A program made the translations under genes and the position numbers. The notes under the pieces are model-generated. The model saw only the letters and a list, made by a program, of their open reading frames with translations, was not told the origin of the DNA and searched no databases. A DNA stretch of 51,099 nucleotides, from the NCBI RefSeq assembly GCF_019459225.1, contig NZ_JAIAZY010000035.1:1-51099 (forward strand). The letters run 5' to 3'. The DNA is from Bacillus sp. IITD106. Lineage in GTDB: Bacteria; Bacillota; Bacilli; Bacillales; Bacillaceae_C. Positions within the stretch are counted from its first letter, which is position 1, and each line of letters starts with the position of its first letter. Positions 25,932-33,091 of the stretch are shown here, one piece after another.

Positions 25932-27143
25932 ATGTCAGATTTATTTAGAAATCGTTTTGTACGTGCCATCTTTGTATCTTCCTTGTTTCTCCAGGTTGGT
26001 ATTTGGGTGCGGAATTTTGCGGTCCTCTTATTTGTAATGGAAAAAACGAATGGAAATGCCTTTGCAGTATCGATGATTTCCGTAGCTGAGTTTGCTCCAA
26101 TCTTTATTTTTTCTTTTATAGGGGGAACATTCGCTGATCGTTGGAAGCCAAAACGCACGATGATTTGGTGTGATATTTTAAGTGCTATTTCTATATTTTT
26201 AGTGTTAATTACATTAGTGATTGGCTCGTGGAAGATTATCTTTTTCGCAACCTTAATTTCAGCGATTTTATCACAATTTTCCCAGCCTTCAGGGATGAAA
26301 TTATTTAAGATGCATTTGGCGGAAGATTTAATTCAATCTGCGATGTCTATTTATCAAACGATTTTTGCCGTTTTCATGGTGTTGGGTCCAGTGGTTGGTA
26401 CATTTGTGTTCCAACAATTTGGAATCGATGTGTCAATTGCTATTACTGGAGTCGCCTTCCTTCTTTCAGCTGTTGCCCTTTTGTTCATTCCAGCTGACCA
26501 CGATGTGGAAAAGGCGGACAATACGACAAGTGTTCTAGAGGAAATGAAAGCTGGCGTAAAATATGTTTTAGCTAAAAAAGAATTAAAACTTCTTGGTCTC
26601 TGTTTTATGGCGGCAGGACTTGCGCTCGGTATGATTCAACCACTCAACATTTTTCTTGTCACAGAAAGATTGGCACTTGCAAAAGAAAACTTACAATGGT
26701 TATTGATGGCAAATGGAATTGGGATGATTCTTGGAGGCGCTCTGTCTGTCATGTTTACGAGAAAAGTTGCTCCGCAAAGGCTGCTTGTCATAGGGATGCT
26801 CGCAAACGCAATTGGAATGAGTGTCGTTGGTTTTTCGACCTCTCTATCGCTTACGATAGGAGCAGAATTCTTTACTGGACTGTTTTTCCCTTGTATTCAA
26901 ATCGGTATTAACACGATGATTCTTCAAAGTACGAAGGCAGAATTCATTGGAAGGGTAAATGGTACATTAAGTCCTCTGTTTACAGGTTCTATGGTTCTAA
27001 CGATGAGTCTTTCTGGTATTCTAAAGCAAATGACATCCATTGTACTTATATTTGAATTGTCAGCCATCATATTCGTGATTGGAATTTTAGTCATTATGCC
27101 AATCTTTAATATGAAAATTCAGCCTCAAACTGAAGGAGTATAA
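25932..27143 (+). CDS. MFS transporter (MFS_3 / drug exporter type)
   Basis: 403 residues with 12 membrane helices. The A-motif between helices 2 and 3 is GGTFADRWKPKRTMI. It resembles the enterobactin/macrolide exporter group (MFS_3). It is probably a proton-coupled efflux pump for a drug or siderophore-like molecule. It has its own leader with two palindromes and a strong terminator, so it is monocistronic. Confidence 0.87.
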   Translation: MSDLFRNRFVRAIFVSSLFLQVGIWVRNFAVLLFVMEKTNGNAFAVSMISVAEFAPIFIFSFIGGTFADRWKPKRTMIWCDILSAISIFLVLITLVIGSWKIIFFATLISAILSQFSQPSGMKLFKMHLAEDLIQSAMSIYQTIFAVFMVLGPVVGTFVFQQFGIDVSIAITGVAFLLSAVALLFIPADHDVEKADNTTSVLEEMKAGVKYVLAKKELKLLGLCFMAAGLALGMIQPLNIFLVTERLALAKENLQWLLMANGIGMILGGALSVMFTRKVAPQRLLVIGMLANAIGMSVVGFSTSLSLTIGAEFFTGLFFPCIQIGINTMILQSTKAEFIGRVNGTLSPLFTGSMVLTMSLSGILKQMTSIVLIFELSAIIFVIGILVIMPIFNMKIQPQTEGV

Positions 27144-27168
27144 TTTTCCGTCTTTCCACCTGTAACAG

Positions 27169-27208
27169 CCGCTCTATTTGTAGATTTCTACTTAGAGCGG
27201 TTTTTTTT
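27169..27208 (+). terminator. Rho-independent terminator
   Basis: The stem CCGCTCTA / TAGAGCGG, with an inner GTAG / CTAC pair, followed by eight T residues. Confidence 0.92.
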
Positions 27209-27262
27209 GTGGTAAAATCATTTAACGATGATTTTATGAAACTTTTCCGGGAGGTATTCGTG

Positions 27263-28300
27263 ATGTTTTGGGAATATCTTAATTCATATGAAGACTTAAA
27301 AAACATCTTGATATCCATCGCTATTTTATTATTTTTCCTATTTTTGAGGAAAATTTTTGCGAAGTATGTATTTACATTATTTTTAAAATTGACAAGCAAG
27401 GCTCCGAGTAAGCTATTCTCCAATATTTGGATCGCCTTTGAAAAACCGATGCAGTGGTTTTTTATCATACTAGGAATTTATATTTCCGCGAATTATTTTC
27501 CATATTTTCAGCAGACAGACCCGCTCTTTTTAAGTTTAATAAGATCTGGATTCATTCTTCTTGTTGCATGGGGACTGTTCAATCTCTCGGATGCCTCTTC
27601 CCTTCTTTTTACAAGAATTAATAAAAGGTACAATATTGAAATTGATAATATACTTGTTCCCTTTTTATCGAAGGCTATAAGGGTGATTATTGTTGCAATC
27701 GCGATTACTGTTATTGCCCAAGAGTTCCACTATGATATTAATGGTTTCGTTGCAGGTCTTGGTTTGGGTGGCCTAGCCTTTGCACTAGCGGCTAAAGATG
27801 CCCTTGCCAATTTATTTGGCGGCATCATTATTATTACGGAAAAACCTTTTACAATTGGTGATTGGATATCGACACCAAGTGTTGAGGGAACAGTAGAGGA
27901 TATAACATTCCGGAGTACGAAAATACGTACTTTTACTCAGGCTCTTGTTACAGTACCAAACGCTACTCTTGCTGACCAGCCGATTACAAACTGGAGCAAA
28001 ATGGGGAAGAGGCAAGTTTCATTTTCCTTAAAACTTCCTCTTGATACGACAAAAGAACAGCTGGAAAGTACTATACATCGTATAGAAGAATTATTGAAAG
28101 CTTACCCTGGTATTCATCCAGACACCATTCATGTCACATTTGATAAATATTTGGTGGACGGATATGAAATTTTCCTGTACTTCTTTACTAAATCAACTGA
28201 ATGGGGAGAATATTTAAAGGTAAAAGAAGATGTTAATTATAAAATACTTGATATTCTTAAAAGTGAAGAAGATAAATATGCTTCCAGCCAAGAGTCCTAA
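27263..28300 (+). CDS. MscS family mechanosensitive channel
   Basis: 345 residues: four or five membrane helices, the pore helix GLGLGGLAFALAAKDALANLFGG, then the beta domain beginning with KPFTIGDWI and the C-terminal alpha/beta domain. It opens under membrane tension to release solutes on osmotic downshift. The ATG at 27263 follows GGGAGGT; an upstream GTG at 27209 would lie inside the preceding terminator. Confidence 0.92.
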   Translation: MFWEYLNSYEDLKNILISIAILLFFLFLRKIFAKYVFTLFLKLTSKAPSKLFSNIWIAFEKPMQWFFIILGIYISANYFPYFQQTDPLFLSLIRSGFILLVAWGLFNLSDASSLLFTRINKRYNIEIDNILVPFLSKAIRVIIVAIAITVIAQEFHYDINGFVAGLGLGGLAFALAAKDALANLFGGIIIITEKPFTIGDWISTPSVEGTVEDITFRSTKIRTFTQALVTVPNATLADQPITNWSKMGKRQVSFSLKLPLDTTKEQLESTIHRIEELLKAYPGIHPDTIHVTFDKYLVDGYEIFLYFFTKSTEWGEYLKVKEDVNYKILDILKSEEDKYASSQES

Positions 28301-28313
28301 CTAATTTTCCAAT

Positions 28314-28340
28314 CCCGCTCAATATAAGAGCGGGTTTTTT
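28314..28340 (+). terminator. Rho-independent terminator
   Basis: The stem CCCGCTC / GAGCGGG with a 7-nt loop, then TTTTTT. Confidence 0.93.
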
Positions 28341-28375
28341 GTTGAAAAACAAGCTAATTAATTTTATTTAGTACA

Positions 28376-28404
28376 TTGCAATATACAGTACTGTATGATA
28401 TATT
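28376..28404 (+). promoter_or_regulatory. PadR operon promoter with operator in the spacer
   Basis: TTGCAA (28376-28381), a 17-bp spacer and TATATT (28399-28404). The spacer contains the perfect 14-bp palindrome ATACAGTACTGTAT (28383-28396). A dimeric repressor bound there would block RNA polymerase. The likely ligand is the PadR regulator encoded just downstream. Confidence 0.7.
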
Positions 28405-28482
28405 ATCTTTGCAAGGTATTTTTTAATGATTAGTATTGTATTATATATAGTAGCGAAAATAGAAATGAGGTGCAACTTAACA

Positions 28483-28806
28483 TTGAACGTTCAATTTAAA
28501 AAAGGTGTGTTAGAGCTATGTGTTTTGGCACTGCTTGATAAGCAAGACCGCTACGGATATGAGTTGGTCCAGAAAATTTCGGATCAAATTGCTATATCGG
28601 AAGGCACTGTATATCCACTTTTGAGACGATTGACGAAAGAGGAATATTTTACGACATACTTACAAGAGTCAACGGAAGGTCCATCCCGAAAGTATTACAG
28701 ATTGACCGAAAAAGGAAGAAAGTATCTATATGAATTGATTCAGGAATGGCAGGAATTCATTTCCGGGGTCAATCAATTAATTAAAGAAGGGGTAAGTCAT
28801 GAATAA
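28483..28806 (+). CDS. PadR family transcriptional regulator
   Basis: 107 residues: a winged helix (GVLELCVLALLDKQDRYGYELV ... SEGTVYPLLRRL) and a short dimerisation helix, typical of small PadR proteins. The best start is TTG at 28483, 10 nt after GAGGTG; ATG codons upstream (28426, 28465) have no better site. Its stop overlaps the next gene by 8 bp. Together with the HAAS and DUF4097 genes it makes a standard three-gene module, probably self-repressed through the palindrome upstream. Confidence 0.88.
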   Translation: MNVQFKKGVLELCVLALLDKQDRYGYELVQKISDQIAISEGTVYPLLRRLTKEEYFTTYLQESTEGPSRKYYRLTEKGRKYLYELIQEWQEFISGVNQLIKEGVSHE

Positions 28807-29359
28807 ATATCAATTTATGAGAATATTGGAATCATCTTTAGAACGACTTCCATCTAATGAACGATTAGATATTATACAAGACTTTGAAGAACATTTTGCG
28901 ATTGGATTAGAAGAAGGAAAAACGGAAGAAGAGATTGTAAAATCACTTGGATCGCCACAGCAAATTGCTAAAGAAATATTAGCGACACATCATCTTGAAA
29001 GAGTGCAAACGAAAGCATCGACTGGAAACGTGTTTCGTGCATTATGGGCGGTTATTGGATTAGGTTTCTTTAATTTAGTCATTGTACTGGGTCCTTTTAT
29101 TGCAATCGCATCGATTATTGTAGCGGGATGGGCTGTAGGAATATCCTTTATAGCATCTCCATTGTTAGTTTTGGTGAACTCGGTTATCTTCCCAGGAACT
29201 TTTGAATACTTTGATTTGTTTGCCTCAATGGCGCTTTGCGGAATCGGATTATTTATCTCGATTGGAATGTTCTTTGCCTCTCGAGCTATTGTTAACGGCT
29301 TCGTCCGTTATTTGAAATTTAACGTAAGAATCGTTAAAGGTGGGTTAAAACATGAATAA
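28799..29359 (+). CDS. HAAS/DUF1700 membrane protein
   Basis: 186 residues. The N-terminal helical HAAS domain contains LERLPSNERLDIIQDFEEHF, and GLEEGKTEEEIVKSLGSP is its conserved loop. Three or four membrane helices follow. HAAS domains usually sit next to PadR regulators and are thought to signal from the membrane. It overlaps the PadR gene by 8 bp and the DUF4097 gene by 8 bp. Confidence 0.88.
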   Translation: MNKYQFMRILESSLERLPSNERLDIIQDFEEHFAIGLEEGKTEEEIVKSLGSPQQIAKEILATHHLERVQTKASTGNVFRALWAVIGLGFFNLVIVLGPFIAIASIIVAGWAVGISFIASPLLVLVNSVIFPGTFEYFDLFASMALCGIGLFISIGMFFASRAIVNGFVRYLKFNVRIVKGGLKHE

Positions 29360-30209
29360 TATAAAAATAATCGCTACAGCAGCCCTGTTTTTATTATTGG
29401 TGGGGATTGTTGGGAGCATAGCTACATTTAAATCAATAGGCCAATCTGAACAAATTTCAGATGAAAGAGTAATAGACAAGGATTTTGCGAACATTTCCAT
29501 ATCCACGAACAACTCTAAAGTAGAAATTTATCCTTCAAATTCTTCTACAACAACAGTAGAGCTTTCAGGAAAAGCAGCAAAAAACTTAAAATACACTTTT
29601 TCGGCTGATGTAAATGGAGATACATTGAACGTAGAATTAAAAGAAAAGCTTAGAAAATTATTTAACTTTGATTTTTTTGCAACGTCTTTGACATTAAAAG
29701 TATATGTTCCTGAAAAACAATATGAATCGATTCAATCAAAGAGTGATAATGGATATATTAAAGCGGAGAAGCTACATGCCGACGAATTTACAATTGATAC
29801 GGACAATGGACGAATTGAACTGGATAAAATTAAAAGCTCCGCTGTTACGGCAAAAGCAAGTAATGGCCAAATTGATATGGAAAACATTACTGCAACTTCA
29901 GTGGAGGTAAAATCCAATAATGGCAGAGTTAACCTTGATAATGTGGAAGGAAAAATTGTAGGTAGGGTAAACAACGGAAGGGTTTCCCTTACAACGAATA
30001 ATCTAGATCGACCGATTAATATTGAATCGGATAATGGAGAAATCATTATTACGACTGATAAAGAGCCGACAAATGCAACCATTGATGCGACGGTTCACAA
30101 TGGAAAAACAGACATCTTCGGCCAATCCAACCGTAATGTTGTATTCGGCAAAGGTGAAAACATGATTAGACTTGTCTCTCATAATGGCAGAATAACAGTT
30201 AATAAATAG
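29352..30209 (+). CDS. DUF4097 beta-strand repeat protein
   Basis: 285 residues: one N-terminal membrane helix, then an extracytoplasmic domain made of repeated units with an NG turn (SDNGYI, TDNGRI, SNGQI, NNGRV, DNGEI, HNGRI), the pattern of a right-handed beta-helix. DUF4097 proteins commonly end PadR-HAAS operons. An envelope-stress sensing or scaffolding role is inferred from this context only. Confidence 0.88.
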   Translation: MNNIKIIATAALFLLLVGIVGSIATFKSIGQSEQISDERVIDKDFANISISTNNSKVEIYPSNSSTTTVELSGKAAKNLKYTFSADVNGDTLNVELKEKLRKLFNFDFFATSLTLKVYVPEKQYESIQSKSDNGYIKAEKLHADEFTIDTDNGRIELDKIKSSAVTAKASNGQIDMENITATSVEVKSNNGRVNLDNVEGKIVGRVNNGRVSLTTNNLDRPINIESDNGEIIITTDKEPTNATIDATVHNGKTDIFGQSNRNVVFGKGENMIRLVSHNGRITVNK

Positions 30210-30215
30210 GTGATG

Positions 30216-30254
30216 CGGATGAATACAAAGGTAGAGTGTTCATCCGTTTTTTTT
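30216..30254 (+). terminator. Rho-independent terminator
   Basis: The stem CGGATGAA / TTCATCCG with a 15-nt loop, followed by eight T residues. Confidence 0.92.
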
Positions 30255-30423
30255 ATTATGATATAGAGAAGGTTGTTGGAGGCGGCCTAAAAAGACCTGG
30301 AAACAAAATATGTATGTATCATGTATTCAAATCTTTACAAATGAAACATAAATGTTAAAATAGAATATTTCCATTATTAGCATGAATAATAGTAAAATAA
30401 TATCATTGAAAAAATCAAAGACG

Positions 30424-30470
30424 TACTATATATAGTATGAAAGTATTGAAAACACTGCTATAATAGTGTT
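30424..30470 (+). promoter_or_regulatory. Putative autoregulatory region of the PlcR-like gene
   Basis: A perfect palindrome TACTATATATAGTA (30424-30437) and, overlapping its end, TATGAAAGTATTGAAA (30436-30451), which matches the PlcR box TATGnAnnnnTnCATA at all but two fixed positions. A TATAAT at 30459-30464 has no good -35 at the right distance. It sits between the arms AACACT / AGTGTT. The layout suits an activator-dependent promoter. Confidence 0.45.
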
Positions 30471-30513
30471 ATGGACTCAATGTTAAAGTTATTTTGACAA
30501 AGGAGTAAAGTGT

Positions 30514-31410
30514 ATGAACGAGAATTTCGTAAATATTGGTGAGATCCTACAATCATTAAGAGTGAACAAAGGACTGGCCTTAGAAGAATTGGCGGAAGGC
30601 ATATGCTCAGTTGAGGAACTCGACTTAATGGAAAAAAACAAACAAGTTCCTACAATTGATCAACTTTTTATGCTGGCCAATAAGCTCAATGTTAAACTAA
30701 GTGACTTCTTTGATTTTACTTCAGCCGACTCTGCAAGTTACGTTTCAGCAGTCAGCGGGTTAATTAATAAATATAGAAGAGAACGAAATTACAAAGCAAT
30801 CCATGAAATTGTGCAGAGAGAAAAAGATAATCCACTCTTTAATTTTCCATCTAGCCAGCAATTTCTACTCTGGCATGAGGCGATTTGCTTATATTATTTA
30901 GCAGACCCAGATAAAAGGGATAAAAAGACTCCAATAAGGATGTTAAATGAAGCATTAGATTTAACAAATCCATCAAGAAAAGGTTTTTCGGAAAGAGAAA
31001 TAGAGATTAAAATGGCAATAGCATTAATTGAGAAAGATGATTTGAATTATGAAGAAGCGATTTTTATTCTAAAGGACATATTAGAGGATATAGAGAAACT
31101 CCCAGCACTTGTAGATCCTCAAATTCGATTAAGAGCATTGTTCGGATTATCGCAATCACTTTCTAAAATTAATAAATATCAAGAATCTTTAATTTATAGT
31201 GAAAAAGGAATACAGCAATGTATAAACGACGAAGTTATTTACTTGTTAGGGGAGTTCCTGTATCAAACTGCATCCAATAACTTAGCATTGGATAATAAAG
31301 AGGAAGGAATAAAATACCTTACAAAAGCACTTCATATTTTCAATTTGCAGAAGAATAGTAGATTAAGTAATTTAGTGGAAACTGAGTTGGAAAAATTATC
31401 AACTAAATGA
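30514..31410 (+). CDS. PlcR-like RRNPP peptide-responsive regulator
   Basis: 298 residues. The N-terminal HTH_3 domain (residues 8-62) reads IGEILQSLRVNKGLALEELA ... TIDQLFMLANKLNVKLSDFF. A helical TPR-like body of about 230 residues follows (YEEAIFILKDILEDIEKL, YQESLIYSEKGIQQC, EEGIKYLTKALHIF), the architecture and length of PlcR (285 aa). PlcR is active when it binds the PapR heptapeptide re-imported by the Opp permease. The gene is 43 bp upstream of a secreted repeat peptide gene, the same order as plcR-papR. It probably activates its own operon and others outside this window. ATG after AAAGGAGT. Confidence 0.85.
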   Translation: MNENFVNIGEILQSLRVNKGLALEELAEGICSVEELDLMEKNKQVPTIDQLFMLANKLNVKLSDFFDFTSADSASYVSAVSGLINKYRRERNYKAIHEIVQREKDNPLFNFPSSQQFLLWHEAICLYYLADPDKRDKKTPIRMLNEALDLTNPSRKGFSEREIEIKMAIALIEKDDLNYEEAIFILKDILEDIEKLPALVDPQIRLRALFGLSQSLSKINKYQESLIYSEKGIQQCINDEVIYLLGEFLYQTASNNLALDNKEEGIKYLTKALHIFNLQKNSRLSNLVETELEKLSTK

Positions 31411-31453
31411 TATAATTTCAATAATTAAATAATTTTATAAGGAGAATTAAAGA

Positions 31454-31861
31454 ATGAAAAAAATAATAATTACTTCTGCTCTTGCCATTGGTTTGTTCGG
31501 AGTTGGCAGTTCAGTTGGTACAATGATAGCGGGCTCACCACTGCCTGATTTACCGACGCAACATAGCATAAAACCAGTATTGGCGGGCTCACCACTGCCT
31601 GATTTACCGACGCAACATAGCATAAAACCAGTATTGGCGGGTTCACCACTGCCTGATTTACCGACGCAACATAGCATAAAACCAGTATTGGCGGGTTCAC
31701 CACTGCCTGATTTACCAACTCAACATAGTATAAAGCCAATATTGGCGGGTTCACCACTTCCTGATCTACCAACGCAACATAGTGTAAAACTAATACTTGC
31801 AGGAAAACCCTTGCCTGATCTACCAACTCAACACAGTATAGACCCTAAAACATACTCTTAA
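31454..31861 (+). CDS. Multi-copy PapR-like signalling peptide precursor
   Basis: 135 residues. A Sec signal-like N-terminus (MKKIIITSALAIGLFGVGSS) is followed from residue 26 by six tandem 18-residue units, consensus AGSPLPDLPTQHSIKPVL. Each unit contains PDLPTQH, which aligns with PapR heptapeptides of form xDLPFEx (for example ADLPFEF). The last unit starts AGKPLPDLP and ends in DPKTYS. The precursor should be secreted, cut by extracellular proteases into several identical peptides, and sensed by the upstream regulator. The ribosome site TAAGGAG is good. B. cereus PapR is about 48 residues with one peptide copy, so the repeated form is the oddity. The antisense readings over this gene are shadows. 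Confidence 0.8.
   Translation: MKKIIITSALAIGLFGVGSSVGTMIAGSPLPDLPTQHSIKPVLAGSPLPDLPTQHSIKPVLAGSPLPDLPTQHSIKPVLAGSPLPDLPTQHSIKPILAGSPLPDLPTQHSVKLILAGKPLPDLPTQHSIDPKTYS
31529..31852 (+). repeat. Six 54-bp tandem repeats in the peptide gene
   Basis: Units begin at 31529, 31583, 31637, 31691, 31745 and 31799. Units 1 and 2 are identical, unit 3 differs by one base, and units 4 to 6 diverge progressively. The core PLPDLPTQHS is kept in all six. Confidence 0.95.
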
Positions 31862-31869
31862 CTAAAAGC

Positions 31870-31903
31870 AACGCCGCATTTTAACAGATGCTGCGTTTTT
31901 TTT
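31870..31903 (+). terminator. Rho-independent terminator
   Basis: The stem AACGCCGCAT / ATGCTGCGTT with one mismatch, followed by a run of T. It ends the regulator-peptide operon. Confidence 0.88.
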
Positions 31904-31926
31904 ATGAAAAAATATATAAAATCGTA

Positions 31927-31957
31927 TTGACCCTCACGTAACGTGATACCTTATAGT
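31927..31957 (+). promoter_or_regulatory. MerR-type promoter with 19-bp spacer
   Basis: TTGACC (31927-31932) and TATAGT (31952-31957) are separated by 19 bp, the overlong spacer of MerR-activated promoters. The spacer carries the palindrome TCACGTAACGTGA (31934-31946). The promoter should be twisted into activity by the MerR protein encoded next, so the gene is probably autoregulated. Confidence 0.8.
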
Positions 31958-31982
31958 TAAAAAAGAAGGGAGGCAAATCAGG

Positions 31983-32723
31983 TTGAAAGTGAAAGAAGTG
32001 GCAGATTTGGTTGGGATTAGTGTGCGCACACTACATCATTACGATGAGATTGGGTTGTTGATTCCGGAAGAAACAACCGAAGCTGGGTATCGAATCTATT
32101 CCAATGAAAACCTCGAGACTTTGCAGCAAATTTTATTTTTTAAAGAGCTTGGCTTCCCTTTAAAGCAAATTAAAGAAATTATCAGCAGTCCATCTTTTGA
32201 TCGAGAAGAGGCACTATCATTACACCGAAAGATGTTGCTTGAAAAACGCAGCCGACTTGATCGAATGATTGAGACAGTTGAGAAGACGATGAAGCATATG
32301 AAAGGAGAAATTAAAATGTCTAATAAAGAAAAGTTTGAAGGCTTTGATTTCAGCCATAATCCATACGAGCAAGAAGCACGTGAACGTTGGGGAGATGAAG
32401 CTGTCAATAAGGCTAATCAAAAAATAGGAAATATGTCAAAAAGTGAAAAGAAAGATTTTGAAGAAAGATTCAATGAAATTTATCGTAAGCTGGCAGAGAT
32501 TCGTCATATTGCCCCTGATTCGAAAGAAGCCCAAGAAGGAATTAAAGAATGGTTCGACTTTTTAAATACGATGGGGGATTATTCATTTGATGCCTTCAAA
32601 GGTTTGGGGCAAATGTATGTAGATGACGAACGATTCACGAAAAATATTGATCAATTTGGAGAAGGGTTAGCCCAATTCATGTGTGATGCGATGGCCGTTT
32701 TTGCAGAAAAGAACAAAGGATAA
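31983..32723 (+). CDS. TipA-type MerR regulator with antibiotic-binding domain
   Basis: 246 residues. The N-terminal MerR HTH (VKEVADLVGISVRTLHHYDE), a dimer helix and a C-terminal TipAS domain (from about residue 112: NPYEQEARERWGDEAVNKAN) are present. TipA proteins bind thiopeptides and other cyclic antibiotics and activate their own promoter. TTG start after AAGGGAGG. Inside the gene a strong ribosome site AAAGGAG lies 8 nt before an in-frame ATG at 32316. It would give a separate 135-residue TipAS-like product, as in Streptomyces tipA. Confidence 0.9.
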   Translation: MKVKEVADLVGISVRTLHHYDEIGLLIPEETTEAGYRIYSNENLETLQQILFFKELGFPLKQIKEIISSPSFDREEALSLHRKMLLEKRSRLDRMIETVEKTMKHMKGEIKMSNKEKFEGFDFSHNPYEQEARERWGDEAVNKANQKIGNMSKSEKKDFEERFNEIYRKLAEIRHIAPDSKEAQEGIKEWFDFLNTMGDYSFDAFKGLGQMYVDDERFTKNIDQFGEGLAQFMCDAMAVFAEKNKG

Positions 32724-32754
32724 TCATTCAATCGAAACAGAAAGTGATGATAAA

Positions 32755-32784
32755 AGAGCTTGGAAATTAGGCCAAGCTCTTTTT
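32755..32784. terminator. Terminator between tipA-like and ykuS-like genes
   Basis: The stem AGAGCTTGG / CCAAGCTCT with an 8-nt loop, then TTTTTC. It is shared by convergent genes. Confidence 0.9.
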
Positions 32785-32792
32785 CACTCAAA

Positions 32793-33041
32793 TTAATGAA
32801 GTTTTATTTTATTTTCAACTTCCCGACAGACTTCATCCGCGGACATACCATTCGCATCAATAATAGAACCTTCCATGGAAATGTCTTGGATTCCCATAAA
32901 ATCTGAATCAAGGCCTGATACAACGCAACAATCCACATTTTTAATATCCGATTCGTTATGGACTGGAATCACTTCATAACCCTTTTCTTCTAGTGCTTGC
33001 TGTACATTTGTTAAAGCTGGCTCAATACCGATTTTTGCCAC
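32793..33041 (-). CDS. ykuS: YkuS/UPF0180 family protein
   Basis: 82 residues, as in B. subtilis YkuS. It has IGIEPALTNVQQALEEKGYEV, then VDCCVVSGLDSDFMGIQDI, an alpha/beta (Rossmann-like) small domain of unknown function. The GTG at 33041 follows GGGAGGTG. An ATG at 33095 would add 18 residues with no ribosome site and run into the ABC permease gene. Confidence 0.88.
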   Translation of the reverse strand: MAKIGIEPALTNVQQALEEKGYEVIPVHNESDIKNVDCCVVSGLDSDFMGIQDISMEGSIIDANGMSADEVCREVENKIKLH

Positions 33042-33091
33042 AAACACACCTCCCTTTTCTAAACTAGTTTCCCTGTTTGCCATGGAAATAT

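Noticed and set aside
31447-31826. Repeat proteins readable on the minus strand opposite the peptide precursor
   Set aside because: The repeat leaves all frames open. They lack ribosome sites, and the plus frame has a signal peptide and a fitting upstream regulator.
31508-31861. Repeat region as a CRISPR array
   Set aside because: The repeats are contiguous, in frame and code for a constant peptide; there are no spacers.
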